Counted from the stretch's first letter, positions 49,961 to 59,670 are shown. The stretch is DNA of 64,000 nucleotides from Roseiflexus sp. RS-1 (GCF_000016665.1 NC_009523.1:930001-994000); one strand, 5' to 3'. A program made the numbers and translations. The notes: generated by a model not told the origin, from the letters alone.

Positions 49961-51042
49961 GCATTCGCTCCGCGCGGCGTGTCGTCGCCCGGCGCCAGGC
50001 AGGCTTCGGGCGCAAAATGCACAGTGATTGTCTCTCCCGGTTGCGGCGGGCGCAGATGCGGGTTGTTGAAGATGTCCATCGACAGCCGGTTGGCTGCCAG
50101 ACGCAGGCGCACCCGCACAATCGAGCCGAGAAAGGTGACATCTTCGACCGTTCCGCTCAACCGGTTCATCGCACTGTTGAACTGCCCATCGAGCGCGATC
50201 AACTCCGGGCGGATGGCGATGTTCACCGTGTCGCCTGAGCGATACGGGAGGGGGCGGGCAATGCGGAATTGCTGACCTTCAACCGCCAGCAGTCCGATAG
50301 CGGCATCGACGACGGTCGCCTCGATCTGGTTGAGCGTGCCGACGAACGACGCGACGAAGCGGGTTGCAGGAAAGTTGTACACCTCGAAGGGCGTGCCGAT
50401 CTGCTCGATCTTCCCGCGACTCATCACCACAATCCGGTCGGACAGAGCCATCGCCTCTTCCTGATCGTGGGTGACATAAATCGTGGTGATGCCGAGTTGG
50501 CGTTGAATGTCACGGATCTCCTGGCGGAGCGAGGCGCGTATTTTGGCATCGAGCGCCGAGAGCGGCTCATCGAGCAACAGCAGTTTTGGCTGGATCGCCA
50601 GCGCCCGCGCCAGCGCGACCCGCTGCTGCTGCCCGCCGGATAACTGATACGGATAGCGCCGCCCAAACTCGGGCATATGAATGATGCGCAGCAGTTCCTC
50701 GACCCGCGCGTGGATTTCGTGCGCCGGACGACGCGCGATCCGCAGCCCGAAACCGATATTGTCGGCGACAGTCATATTCGGGAAGAGCGCATACGACTGG
50801 AACACCATGCCAATGTTGCGCCGGTTGGGCGGCATATCGGTCACATCGACGCCGTCGATGACGATCCGCCCCGATGTCGGCTTTTCAAACCCCGCAACCA
50901 TGCGCAGCGTCGTCGTTTTGCCGCACCCCGACGGTCCCAGGAACGAAACGAACTCACCCTGCTCGACTGCCAGGGTGAAGTCTTCAACGGCAATGGTTGT
51001 TCCAAAACTCTTCTGCACGTGAACGATGTCGAGAAATGCCAT
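49924..51042 (-). CDS. ABC importer ATP-binding protein (PotA/FbpC type)
   Basis: A 372-residue ABC ATPase of the MOI/CUT1-like importer class. Walker A GPSGCGKTT, signature LSGGQQQRVALARAL and Walker B LLLLDEPLSALD are present, followed by an OB-fold regulatory TOBE domain from about 245. It powers the importer whose permeases and binding protein are encoded upstream on the same strand. ATG 51042 follows TGGGGGAAGT, 26 bp after the permease stop. The substrate (polyamine, iron or other) cannot be fixed from the ATPase. Confidence 0.93.
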   Translation of the reverse strand: MAFLDIVHVQKSFGTTIAVEDFTLAVEQGEFVSFLGPSGCGKTTTLRMVAGFEKPTSGRIVIDGVDVTDMPPNRRNIGMVFQSYALFPNMTVADNIGFGLRIARRPAHEIHARVEELLRIIHMPEFGRRYPYQLSGGQQQRVALARALAIQPKLLLLDEPLSALDAKIRASLRQEIRDIQRQLGITTIYVTHDQEEAMALSDRIVVMSRGKIEQIGTPFEVYNFPATRFVASFVGTLNQIEATVVDAAIGLLAVEGQQFRIARPLPYRSGDTVNIAIRPELIALDGQFNSAMNRLSGTVEDVTFLGSIVRVRLRLAANRLSMDIFNNPHLRPPQPGETITVHFAPEACLAPGDDTPRGANAQPLSASAAEAA

Positions 51043-51068
51043 ACTTCCCCCAGTTGACGAACGCATCA

Positions 51069-51848
51069 CTAGCGCGGTCCGGCCACCCGCGCCTGCGTAC
51101 CCTGACCAAACCACTGGATTGCAGCGATTGCCGCCCACGTCAGCGCAAAACTGATGATCGCCAGCGCCGACGGTTCGTACACCTTACTGCTGGCGAGACG
51201 GTTCATATACGGACCAAACGCCGGTTGCGCGAGCAGCGCAGCGATGGTGAACTCGCCCATGACAATCGCAAAAGTAATGAACGCGCCGCTGAGCAATGCA
51301 ACGTAGACATTGGGAAAGATCACGCGCGTCAGAATGGTGAACCATCCGGCGCCCAGGCTCTGCGCCGCTTCGGTGAGATCGTGGATGTTGATCGAACGCA
51401 ATCCGGTATCGACTGCCCGATACATATACGGGAACGACAGAATGACATACGAGCCGACGAGGAGCACCCACAACCCTTCGCGGCTGTCGGTGAGCGGGGT
51501 GCGGCTGTAGGTGCGCGCCAGGCTGAAGACCAGCACGACTGCCGGTACAACGAACGGCAGCAGCGTAAAGAACTCGATCACCGGGCGCAGGCGCGGCAGA
51601 CGCAGTTGCACCCAGTACGCCGTCGGCACAATCACAAGTGCGCTGATCACAATCGTCGCCAACGCCGTCTGGAGCGAGAACATAAAACTTTCGACAAACC
51701 TGACATCGTTCAACACGCTGGTATACGCGGCGAAACTCAACTCGCCGCGGCGGGCGCGCAGTGAGAAGTCGAAAGTGGCGTACAGCGGCACAAGAAAGTA
51801 GGCTGCGCCAACCAGAAACCAGAACCAGGGCCAGAAACGTTTCAGCAT
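51069..51848 (-). CDS. ABC importer permease 2 (PotC type)
   Basis: A six-helix inner-membrane permease of 259 residues. It has the EAA loop for ATPase contact, reading LTEAAQSLGAGWFTILTRVIFPN. ATG 51848 lies 4 bp after the stop codon of permease 1, so the two are translationally coupled. It forms the membrane channel with permease 1. Confidence 0.9.
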   Translation of the reverse strand: MLKRFWPWFWFLVGAAYFLVPLYATFDFSLRARRGELSFAAYTSVLNDVRFVESFMFSLQTALATIVISALVIVPTAYWVQLRLPRLRPVIEFFTLLPFVVPAVVLVFSLARTYSRTPLTDSREGLWVLLVGSYVILSFPYMYRAVDTGLRSINIHDLTEAAQSLGAGWFTILTRVIFPNVYVALLSGAFITFAIVMGEFTIAALLAQPAFGPYMNRLASSKVYEPSALAIISFALTWAAIAAIQWFGQGTQARVAGPR

Positions 51849-51852
51849 AGGG

Positions 51853-52749
51853 TTACGACTGCAACCAGCGCGCAGAGAGGCGCTGAAGCCAGGTATAGAG
51901 TCCAATACTGACGCCCATGATGACGATCATGCCGAGTGCGAGCGCATTGCCGAGACCAGGGTTGGCGAGCGCATCGCTGCTGATCTGCGCGCCAATCAGA
52001 ATGGTGACAACGTTCCCCTGACTACCGCCGCCGGTCAACTGAAAGGCGGTGGCATGCGCGCCAAATGCATTGCCGAACAGCAGCACCGTCGTTCCGAGGA
52101 TCGAGGGAAGCAGGATCGGCAGCCCGACATAGCGCCAGTACTGCCATCCGTTCGCCCCCAGACTTTCGGCAGCTTCCCGCCATTCGCGCCGCATCCCCTC
52201 GAATGCCGGCGCCATGATCAAGACCATCAGCGGGATTTGAAAATAGATATAGACGATGCACAACCCCCAAAAACTGTAGAGACTGAATGCGGGGTACAGA
52301 CTGATCCCTATCGAACGCAGCCACTGGGTCACGACGCCCAACTGTCCAAGTGTGGCGATGAACGCAAACGCCAGCGGCACACCGGCGAAGTTCGACGCGA
52401 CGCCGGAGAAACTGAGCACTGCATCGCGCAGCGGGCGTGGCAACCCGCCGATTGTGATCGCATACGCCAGCAACCCGCCGAGCAACCCGCCGCCGATAGC
52501 AGTTACCGCGCTGAGTTGCACACTGTACACATACGAAGAAACAATGAACGGGCGTCCCAATTCAAGAATGTTTTGCAGCGTCAGACGGCGTTCCTGGTCG
52601 AGAAAACTCTGCCCGATGATCGACAGGGTGGGCCAGATGAGAAAAGCGGCGACAAACAGAAAGAATGGCGCCACCCCCACCCATGTCCACGAAAGAGACC
52701 GGCGTGTTACGGTCGGCTGGTTCGTTTTTGTCTGTGTCAGGGGCGCCAT
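51853..52749 (-). CDS. ABC importer permease 1 (PotB type)
   Basis: A 298-residue permease with about six helices. Its EAA loop reads REAAESLGANGWQYWRYVGLPILLPS. The N-terminus (MAPLTQTKTNQPTVTRRSLS) is cytoplasmic. ATG 52749 follows CGAGGTGGTTC. A longer frame to 52863 runs toward a repeat and lacks family similarity. It is separated from the binding-protein gene by 475 bp containing composite REP locus B. Confidence 0.9.
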   Translation of the reverse strand: MAPLTQTKTNQPTVTRRSLSWTWVGVAPFFLFVAAFLIWPTLSIIGQSFLDQERRLTLQNILELGRPFIVSSYVYSVQLSAVTAIGGGLLGGLLAYAITIGGLPRPLRDAVLSFSGVASNFAGVPLAFAFIATLGQLGVVTQWLRSIGISLYPAFSLYSFWGLCIVYIYFQIPLMVLIMAPAFEGMRREWREAAESLGANGWQYWRYVGLPILLPSILGTTVLLFGNAFGAHATAFQLTGGGSQGNVVTILIGAQISSDALANPGLGNALALGMIVIMGVSIGLYTWLQRLSARWLQS

Positions 52750-53224
52750 GAACCACCTCGTTGCAACCGTTTCCAGGAATGATGACCAGACCGCCGGCGC
52801 CTCTGGTCTGTCAGCATGGCTGGAACGGAATGCGATCCGTCCCAACCATGCGTGTATGTTCACCCGCTAAGATACACGTCCTGAGCCAGTTTGAGATGAT
52901 GCCTGAAGCACGCTGATGGCGATTGAGCATTTAATCCGCTATGCGCTTTGTGCCGTCGGGCTCATGGAGATTGAGCATTTAATCCGCTATACCACGCTAG
53001 CCGTGGGGCTGAAGCCCTCGGCTAGCCAGGGCGAAGCCCGCCTGCGCGGGCTGTAGCGGATTATTTACTCAAAGACCATAAGCCCTCGGCTATGCGAGGC
53101 GAAGCCCGCCTGCGCGGGCTAGAGCGGATTATTTCTTCAAAGACCATTAGCAAGCGAGTCGTCTTCTACTTTCGAAGATTGCTCCGATGCTCCTGGCGTC
53201 TCGCACACTCCTCTGTTCCGCACG
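52750..53224. other. Long intercistronic gap in the ABC operon
   Basis: Between the binding-protein stop codon and the first permease start on the minus strand. It contains REP locus B (52917-53155). I see no gene and no clear new promoter, although one could be hidden between 52750 and 52900. Confidence 0.6.
52917..53155 (+). repeat. Composite REP-like locus B
   Basis: Two 48-bp units (GATTGAGCAT at 52921 and 52969) are followed by two 68-bp modules with hairpins AGCCCGCCTGCGCGGGCT at 53035-53052 and 53103-53120 and TCAAAGACCAT tails. It lies within an operon, between the binding-protein and permease genes. Confidence 0.9.
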
Positions 53225-54457
53225 TTACTGCACCGTCGCACCGACAATGGTGGGCCAGCCACTCTTGATCTTGTCGAACGCGGCATTGATCTGATCACCG
53301 GTCGGGAAGGCGACCGGCGCGTCGGTTTTCGGCAGTTTGTCGAGCAGATCCTGTGGGATGAGACCCGCCTTGCGCATCGCCTCGAACCGTGCCGGTGTCG
53401 CATACCCCTTGAGCCAGATCAACTGCCCTTCGTCGGAGTAGAGGAATTCCATCCACAGGCGCGCGGCATGCGGGCGCGGCGCATAGGCGCTGATCGCCTG
53501 CACATACACGCCTGCCAGCGAACCACTCTTCGGCACCACCACGGCGATGTCGATATTGCCAGCATTCTGGTCGCGGTTCGCCAGCGCATTGTAGTCCCAG
53601 CGCAGCGCGATCGGCGTTTCACCTTTGGCAATGGTTGCTGGCTTGGCGACCACCGGCAGCAGGTTGCCCATTTCGTTCAGTTGCTTGAAGAACTCCAGAC
53701 CAGGCATTGGATCATCGAGCGAGCCGCCATTGCCGAGCGCAGCAGCCCAGACTGCATTGATCGCCTGTCCCGAACCGGTGGGGTCGCCTGCAAGCGCAAT
53801 CTGTCCCTTGTACTCCGGCTTCAACAGGTCCGACCAGTCCTGCGGGATATTCTTGACCACCTGCGTATTCACCTCGAACGCCATCACGCCGTAATAGTCG
53901 GCGTACCAGAACCCTTCTGGATCTTTCAGCGTATCCGGGATCTCGTTCCACTTCTCAACCTTGTACGGTTGGAGGAGACCCTCTTTTTTGGCGGTATTGC
54001 CCCAGGTGAAGCCAACGTCGATCACATCGGGCGCCTGCGGTCCCTTGCTGCCAGCATTGGCTTTGATCGCTTCGATCTCCTGCGCCGAACTCGCGTCGGG
54101 GTTGAGGTCTTCGTGTTTGATGAACGGGTACTTTTCGAGGAATTTCTTCTTCATCTCTCCATAGTTCGCCCAATCGTCCGGCAGAGCGATGGTGGAGAGG
54201 TTGCCTTCGGCGCGCGCCAGTTCGACCAATTTTTCCATCCCGCCAGCATCGGCAGCCGTCAGCGGACCGGGCGCCGGTGGTGGCGGGAGTTGCGCTGGCG
54301 CCGTCGCTTCAGCTGGAGCTGTGGTTGCTGCTGGAGCGGTTGGCGCGGTGGTTGTTGCCTGACCGCACGCAGCCAGGATGGCGCCTGCACCGGCGCCGAC
54401 AGCAACACGCAGGAATGCCCGGCGCGACCAGCGCCGGTTGTTGCGTTGAACGCTCAT
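53225..54457 (-). CDS. ABC importer solute-binding lipoprotein, Tat-type
   Basis: A 410-residue extracellular binding protein. The N-terminus has a twin-arginine signal (SRRAFLRVAVGAGAG) ending in a lipobox LAAC with lipidated C31, then an Ala/Thr/Pro linker of ~45 residues. The mature domain (WANYGEMKKKFLEKYPFIKHED, PDVIDVGFTWGN, YADYYGVMAFEVNTQVV, DWSDLLKPEYKGQIALAGDP) resembles the iron/polyamine/thiamine-type group. The substrate is uncertain. GAGGAGAA precedes ATG 54457. First gene of the operon feeding the two permeases and the ATPase. Confidence 0.9.
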   Translation of the reverse strand: MSVQRNNRRWSRRAFLRVAVGAGAGAILAACGQATTTAPTAPAATTAPAEATAPAQLPPPPAPGPLTAADAGGMEKLVELARAEGNLSTIALPDDWANYGEMKKKFLEKYPFIKHEDLNPDASSAQEIEAIKANAGSKGPQAPDVIDVGFTWGNTAKKEGLLQPYKVEKWNEIPDTLKDPEGFWYADYYGVMAFEVNTQVVKNIPQDWSDLLKPEYKGQIALAGDPTGSGQAINAVWAAALGNGGSLDDPMPGLEFFKQLNEMGNLLPVVAKPATIAKGETPIALRWDYNALANRDQNAGNIDIAVVVPKSGSLAGVYVQAISAYAPRPHAARLWMEFLYSDEGQLIWLKGYATPARFEAMRKAGLIPQDLLDKLPKTDAPVAFPTGDQINAAFDKIKSGWPTIVGATVQ

Positions 54458-54638
54458 TTCTCCTCTTCTCCTCTCTTCTCGCATGTGAGGGTATCTGCAC
54501 AATGCACTGCACGTGCGGAGTATTTCCGGCAACGTCATGCCTCGTATGGATTGCATGCAATGCACTTCATGAGTGTATGGAACAAACCTGAAGGTTGCGT
54601 GATGCCCGTGTAAAGAATATGTTAAGCATTCCGGTCAA

Positions 54639-54749
54639 TCGCCACAACGTCGCGTGATTGACAATCCTTCCCGTCTCTGCGTGCGGGCGGGGACGCCCGC
54701 GCTCCCAGGATGTCGCCACAACGTCGTGTGATTGACAATCCTTCCCGTC
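54639..54749 (+). repeat. 37-bp direct repeat pair upstream of murE
   Basis: TCGCCACAACGTCG…GATTGACAATCCTTCCCGTC occurs at 54639-54675 and at 54713-54749 with one mismatch, period 74 bp. The second copy supplies the -35 box of the murE promoter. Confidence 0.9.
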
Positions 54750-54760
54750 CCTTCTATACT
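54732..54760 (+). promoter_or_regulatory. murE promoter
   Basis: TTGACA (54732-54737), a 17-bp spacer and TATACT (54755-54760), 35 bp before ATG 54796. The TTGACA lies within the second copy of a 37-bp direct repeat. Confidence 0.85.
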
Positions 54761-54795
54761 TCGGCGCGCTGAATAGAACACGCGGAGTGCGAACC

Positions 54796-56325
54796 ATGCG
54801 TCTCCACGAGATACTGAAGCATCTGTGCGAACCTGCGCATATGCCACCTGTCAACCCGGAGATCGCCGGCGTTGTGTACGACTCGCGCGCCGTGACTCCA
54901 GGGGCGTTGTTTGTGGCGTATCGCGGCTTTCATACCGATGGGCATGCCTACATTCCGCAGGCGCTCGAACGTGGCGCGGCGGCTGTGGTGTACGAAGACC
55001 CTGCGTGGGACGGTCGCGTGCCGGTTCCGGCGTTGCGCGTACCGAATGCGCGCGTCGCGCTGGCGCCGCTTGCAGCAGCCTTCTACGGGCATCCCGGTCG
55101 GCGCATGCGGATCGTTGGCGTGACCGGCACCGACGGGAAGACCACCACGACATTCCTGACCAGCGTGGCGCTCGAAGCCGGGGGCGCCATCACCGGTTTG
55201 ATGGGCACGGTCGATTTCAAGATCGGTGAGCGCATGTGGACCAACGACTCACGCCAGAGCACGCCGGAAGCGCCGGAGGTTCAGGCGCTGCTGCGGGATA
55301 TGGCAGAAGCGGGTTGCAGCTATGCGGTCATCGAGGCGACGTCGCACGCGCTCTCGGCGCGCTGGAATCGACTCGCCGGAAGTGCATTCGATATTGCTGT
55401 ATTCACGAATGTGACGCAGGAGCACCTCGATTTTCACGGCACGGTCGAGCAGTATCGCCGCGACAAAGCGCGCCTGTTCGAGATGCTGGCGGAGTTCAAC
55501 GATGCTGCCGCGCCGTTCAAGCAGCGCAAGATCGCGGTTGTGAACGCCGATGATCCGCATCATCGCATGTTCCTCGACGCGGCGCCGGTATCTGCGGAAC
55601 GTCTGACCTATGCGGTTCACGCGCATGCCGACGTGCGCGCAGAAGATGTCCGTTCGACCCGCGACGGGCTGCGCTTTCGGGTGACGACGCCATGGGGCGC
55701 TGCGGATGCACGATTGCGCCTCACCGGCGACTTCAATGTCTGGAATGCACTGGCAGCATTGACTGTCGCCTGCGCCGAGGGTGTGCCGCTTGAGCGCTGC
55801 CTTGCGGCGCTGGAGCGCGTGCCCGGCGTGCGGGGACGTATGGAACGGATCGAGGCAGGACAGCCGTTCACCGTGCTGGTTGATTATGCGCACACCCCCG
55901 GCGCATTCGAGAAACTGTTCCGCATTGTGCGTCCACTCACCGAAGGACAGGTGATTGCGGTCTTTGGCAGCGCCGGAGAACGCGACCGCGCCAAACGCCC
56001 GTTGCAGGGGGAGATTGCAGGACGCTTTTGCGACCTGGTCATTGTGACCGACGAAGATCCTCGCCTGGAGGATCGTGCCGCGATCATCGCCGAAATCGCC
56101 GCTGGCGCCGAAGCTGTCGGTAAACGGATCGGCGAAACCTGTCTGTGTATTCCGGATCGCGCCCTGGCAATTCGTACTGCATTTGCGTATGCACGCCCTG
56201 GCGATATTGTGCTGCTCCTCGGCAAGGGTCACGAGGGAAGCATCATCTACGGGACAACGCCGGTTCCCTGGGATGAAGCGGCGGAGGCGCGACGCGCGCT
56301 GGCGGAATTGGGATATGGCGGATAA
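54796..56325 (+). CDS. murE: UDP-N-acetylmuramoyl-tripeptide synthetase
   Basis: A cytoplasmic Mur ligase of 509 residues that adds the third amino acid to UDP-MurNAc-dipeptide. It has the ATP loop GTDGKTT (111-117), QEHLDFHGT, substrate region SRQSTPEAPEVQ, and C-terminal domain motifs DYAHTPGAFEKL, GSAGERDRAKRP and DEDPRLED. The last is the segment that selects the added residue (DNPR in DAP-adding enzymes). Here it reads DEDPR. Chloroflexus-type walls contain L-ornithine, so an ornithine-adding enzyme is possible, which is inference. The ATG at 54796 is preferred over GTG 54787. Confidence 0.93.
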   Translation: MRLHEILKHLCEPAHMPPVNPEIAGVVYDSRAVTPGALFVAYRGFHTDGHAYIPQALERGAAAVVYEDPAWDGRVPVPALRVPNARVALAPLAAAFYGHPGRRMRIVGVTGTDGKTTTTFLTSVALEAGGAITGLMGTVDFKIGERMWTNDSRQSTPEAPEVQALLRDMAEAGCSYAVIEATSHALSARWNRLAGSAFDIAVFTNVTQEHLDFHGTVEQYRRDKARLFEMLAEFNDAAAPFKQRKIAVVNADDPHHRMFLDAAPVSAERLTYAVHAHADVRAEDVRSTRDGLRFRVTTPWGAADARLRLTGDFNVWNALAALTVACAEGVPLERCLAALERVPGVRGRMERIEAGQPFTVLVDYAHTPGAFEKLFRIVRPLTEGQVIAVFGSAGERDRAKRPLQGEIAGRFCDLVIVTDEDPRLEDRAAIIAEIAAGAEAVGKRIGETCLCIPDRALAIRTAFAYARPGDIVLLLGKGHEGSIIYGTTPVPWDEAAEARRALAELGYGG

Positions 56326-56396
56326 GAACAGGCTTCGCTTATTTTCACGGTTTTTTCTTGACAAAATGTGAATATAAGAGTACGCTTATTCATGTT

Positions 56397-57455
56397 ATGA
56401 GTATCCATGAAGACGCCATCGAGTTACGCGCAGTCAGCAAGTGGTTCAACCGCGAGACACCGGCGGTTCAGCAGGTATCGCTGCGGGCGCCGCGCGGCAC
56501 GCTGCTGGCATTGCTTGGACCGAGCGGGTGCGGCAAGACAACCACGCTCCGCCTGATCGCCGGTCTCGAAGCGCCAGACACCGGCGAGATCTACCTGGAC
56601 GGCAGGCGTGTCGCCGGGGGTGGGGATTGGGCGCCGCCGGAGCGGCGGCGGGTCGGCATGGTCTTTCAGGATTATGCGCTCTTTCCGCATCTCTCAGTGC
56701 GTGAGAATATCGCGTTTGGTTTGAACGGACGTCCGCCGCGTGAGCGCGCAATGCGGGTCGCCGAACTGCTAGCGCTGGCAGGTCTTGAAGATCTCGCCGA
56801 TCGTTATCCGCATCAGTTATCAGGGGGACAGCAGCAGCGCGTCGCGCTGGCGCGCGCCCTGGCGCCCGCACCGCAGGTGATTCTGCTCGATGAGCCATTT
56901 TCCAATCTCGACGCCGTGCTGCGCAAAGCGACGCGCGAGGAGGTACGCCGCATTCTGCGGCAGTCGGGGGCGACTGCCGTGTTCGTCACCCACGATCAGG
57001 AAGAGGCGTTCAGTATCGCCGATATGGTTGCCGTGATGCGGCAGGGCAGGATTGAGCAGATCGGCGTGCCGCATGACATTTACCTGCGTCCGGCGACGCG
57101 CGCCGTGGCGATGTTCGTTGGTGAGGCGAATTTTGTTCCGGCGCGCGCTTCTGGTCGGTGTGCCGAATGTGTGCTCGGCAGAGTCCCGCTTGCCGCTCCG
57201 CGTGATGGACCGGTGGAAGTCATGGTGCGCCCTGAAGCGCTCGATCTGCATCCCGATGCGACCGGCTGCGGACTCATCGAAGAGATCGTTTTCTTCGGGC
57301 ACGATCAACTCATCGGCATTCGCATGTGCGATGGTTCGCTCATCCAGGCGCGCACCGGTCCGCGGACCGACATTGCTCCCGGCGTGCGGGTTGTCGTCAG
57401 GGTGCAGGGCGAAGCGGTCGCGTTTCCGTGTGAGCGTGGCGCAACAGCGACCTGA
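56397..57455 (+). CDS. ABC transporter ATP-binding protein (FbpC-like)
   Basis: A 352-residue importer ATPase. Walker A GPSGCGKTT, signature LSGGQQQRVALARAL and Walker B VILLDEPFSNLD are present, plus a C-terminal TOBE-like domain (about 240-345). No permease or binding-protein gene adjoins it, so it may serve the importer encoded at 49.9-54.5 kb or another. A TTGACA sits 34 bp upstream of ATG 56397, without a convincing -10 box at the right spacing. Confidence 0.88.
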   Translation: MSIHEDAIELRAVSKWFNRETPAVQQVSLRAPRGTLLALLGPSGCGKTTTLRLIAGLEAPDTGEIYLDGRRVAGGGDWAPPERRRVGMVFQDYALFPHLSVRENIAFGLNGRPPRERAMRVAELLALAGLEDLADRYPHQLSGGQQQRVALARALAPAPQVILLDEPFSNLDAVLRKATREEVRRILRQSGATAVFVTHDQEEAFSIADMVAVMRQGRIEQIGVPHDIYLRPATRAVAMFVGEANFVPARASGRCAECVLGRVPLAAPRDGPVEVMVRPEALDLHPDATGCGLIEEIVFFGHDQLIGIRMCDGSLIQARTGPRTDIAPGVRVVVRVQGEAVAFPCERGATAT

Positions 57456-57781
57456 AAAGCGGAGAAGCAGGCTAATGATCGTTTTGCAATGTTCCTGACG
57501 CTCTGGAATGGTGCGCGTTCTCGCATTGCCTGGGTGCGCGGGCGTCTCGCCCGCATGCAGCGGTGTGACCTGTTACGGGAGCGTTAAGTCCGGTATGCCG
57601 AACGTTCCCGCTGTGGGGCTGATGAAGATTGAGAATTATAGCAGTTCTTATAGAGATTGAACCTCCTCGGACGAACGCAGTCACGCTCACGCTCCTCGTG
57701 CGGCGACCGCCTTGCGTGGCGGTCAGAGAGAAGCCATCCGCCATCGTCCATCGTCAGGCGCGCCTCCGCTCGTGCGGGCTA

Positions 57782-57820
57782 AAGCCCTCCCTGAGCGCAT
57801 GGAAGCCCCTGCGGGGCTGG
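57782..57820 (+). repeat. 39-bp dispersed repeat, copy 1
   Basis: AAGCCCTCCCTGAGCGCATG and the following GAAGCCCCTGCGGGGCTGG recur without mismatch at 61658-61696. The second half is itself an inverted repeat (AGCCCCTGCGGGGCT). Confidence 0.9.
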
Positions 57821-57899
57821 AGCGTCTCTGCCGGGGTGCGCGCCGGAGGCGCGCGCACCTGAGGTGGCGTCTCTCCTGCTCCTGGAGTAGAGCGCACGA

Positions 57900-58300
57900 T
57901 TCTCGCCCGCGCAGGCGGGCTTTGCCCTGGAGAGCCGGGGGCTTATCGTAGCTGATAGCCGATAGTCGATAGAGTCACCGTTAGAGTTCGCGTTCCGCGC
58001 AGGCGGGCTTTGCCCTGGAGAGCCAGGGGCTTATGGTCTTTGAGTAATTATTCTGCCATAGCCCGCGCAGGCGGGCTTTGCCGCGCATAGCCGAGGGCTT
58101 ATGGTCTTTGAGTAAATAATCCGCTACAGCCCGCGCAGGCGGGCTTCGCCTTGGCTAGCCGAGGGCTTCAGCCCCACGGCTAGCGCGGTAGAGCGGAATA
58201 AATTCTCAATCTCCATTAGCCCGACGGCTCGTGCGGTAGAGCGGATTTAATTCTCAATCTCCATTAGCCCCACGGCTCATTCGGTATACCGGATTATAGC
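57900..58300 (-). repeat. Composite REP-like locus C
   Basis: Reverse orientation. Hairpin modules with AGCCCGCGCAGGCGGGCT (or close variants) start at 57904, 57992, 58060 and 58128; the last three have an exact 68-bp period. Two 48-bp units follow (CTCAATCTCC at 58205 and 58253). It lies between two convergent genes. Confidence 0.9.
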
Positions 58301-58464
58301 AGTTCTCATAGAGGTTGAACCCAATGGACGGGTTTGAACATCCCCGGAAGCGCGCTCCCCACGTGGCGACCGAAATGAATTTCGGTCTACACTCCGCCAG
58401 CGGCAGGCGTCTCGCGCGACACGGCAGACCTGGACAAGGGTCAACGTATCTGAGACCTGCTCTA
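58295..58464 (+). repeat. MITE-like element 3 (170 bp)
   Basis: It is bounded by TATAGCAGTTCTCA and TGAGACCTGCTCTA, an imperfect 14-bp terminal inverted repeat. Its 3' third matches element 1. Confidence 0.75.
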
Positions 58465-58550
58465 ATCACGCTTCACCGCCCTCTCCCCGCGCCCTGCGTC
58501 GAAGTTCAACCTTCCTCCTTCGTTCACACCGCTCCGCCTGGGGCAAGCCG

Positions 58551-59525
58551 TCACCCTCCCAGCACTGTGCGCAGAAACCTGATCTTCTCCTGGTTCTGGA
58601 ACGTGCCGCCCCCTTCGTGCTGGTTGTACCGGTAGACGCGAATCTGCTTCGGTCCATCGTAGTGGTTGTATGCGGCATAGACCGTCGATGGCGGGCACAC
58701 ATCGTCCATCAACCCCACCGAGAAGAGCGCCGGCGCCTGGGCGCGTGCGGCGAAGTTGACCCCGTCGAAGTAACTCAACGTCTGGAACACCGCCTCGACC
58801 CGATCACGGTGCACCTTACAGTAGCGCGCAATTTCGTAGTACGGATTGGCATCGGTGATCTCGGTAGCGCGACGGTAGTGACACAGGAATGGTACGTCGG
58901 GCATCGTCGCCCTGATGTCGTGCACCAGTCCGGCGACCGCCAGCGCGATTCCACCCCCCTGGCTGCCGCCGGTCACAGCAATGCGCCCGGCGTCGATTGC
59001 AGGATGGGCGCGGGCTGCCTCGATGGCACGCACTGCGTCGGTGAAGACCCGGCGGTAGTAGTAGGTGTATGGGCTGGTGATACCGCGCGTCATGAAGCCG
59101 GGGTGATGGGGATTTGATCCTTCCGGTTCCGGGTCGGGCGTATCGCCTTTGAGCCAGGCGCTTCCCTGACCGCGGGTGTCCATCACCAGGTGCGCATATC
59201 CTGCCGCGCTCCAGAGCAACCAGTCGGTCGGGAAGCCGCGTCCGCCGCCGTACCCGATGTACTCGACGACGGCAGGAAGCGGATGAGAGGCGTGGCGCGG
59301 CAGCAACAGCCATCCCTTGATCGGCTGTCCGCCGTAGCCGCGAAAGGTCACATCGAACGTCTCAACCGTCGTAAGCCCCGCATCGTATGGCTCAAAACGC
59401 ACATCGAGCGGATACATGCGCGCTTCTTCGAGCGTCGCCTGCCAGAATGCATCGAAATCGGGCGGTTCCTCGCGCGGGGGAAGGTACCGTTGTAACTCAT
59501 CGAACGAGAGATCGAAGAACGCCAT
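58551..59525 (-). CDS. Acetyl xylan esterase / cephalosporin-C deacetylase-like hydrolase
   Basis: A 324-residue alpha/beta hydrolase of the AXE1 family, which removes acetyl groups from acetylated sugars. The nucleophile is S188 in GGSQGG. The acid is D274 or D275 in [10 protein letters not shown] and the His is H303 in NQHEGGG. The oxyanion region reads [10 protein letters not shown]. There is no signal peptide, so it would act on imported oligosaccharides. ATG 59525 follows AAGGAGGGTTGC. It is divergent from the HtrA-like gene 146 bp away. Confidence 0.92.
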   Translation of the reverse strand: MAFFDLSFDELQRYLPPREEPPDFDAFWQATLEEARMYPLDVRFEPYDAGLTTVETFDVTFRGYGGQPIKGWLLLPRHASHPLPAVVEYIGYGGGRGFPTDWLLWSAAGYAHLVMDTRGQGSAWLKGDTPDPEPEGSNPHHPGFMTRGITSPYTYYYRRVFTDAVRAIEAARAHPAIDAGRIAVTGGSQGGGIALAVAGLVHDIRATMPDVPFLCHYRRATEITDANPYYEIARYCKVHRDRVEAVFQTLSYFDGVNFAARAQAPALFSVGLMDDVCPPSTVYAAYNHYDGPKQIRVYRYNQHEGGGTFQNQEKIRFLRTVLGG

Positions 59526-59670
59526 GCAACCCTCCTTATCTGCAAGAACAATAGTGCAATTATAGCGCCGACACCTGCCCATTTTTCCAGGTGGCATCCT
59601 GCGCATTCCGGCGATGCCGCGCGGCGCGCGCACTGGTATCATTCACGCAAGGCTACAGAAGGAGGATACC

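Larger units (their letters stand above)
57456..58550. other. Repeat-filled intergenic region between convergent genes
   Basis: A 1095-bp gap. It contains a MITE-like start at 57638 (TATAGCAGTTCTTA), the 39-bp repeat at 57782-57820, composite REP locus C (57900-58300) and MITE-like element 3 (58295-58464). I see no gene. Confidence 0.75.

Noticed and set aside
57900-58300. Possible CRISPR array
   Set aside because: The period is regular, but the whole 68-bp unit is repeated, without unique spacers; no cas gene is present. It is a REP-like array.
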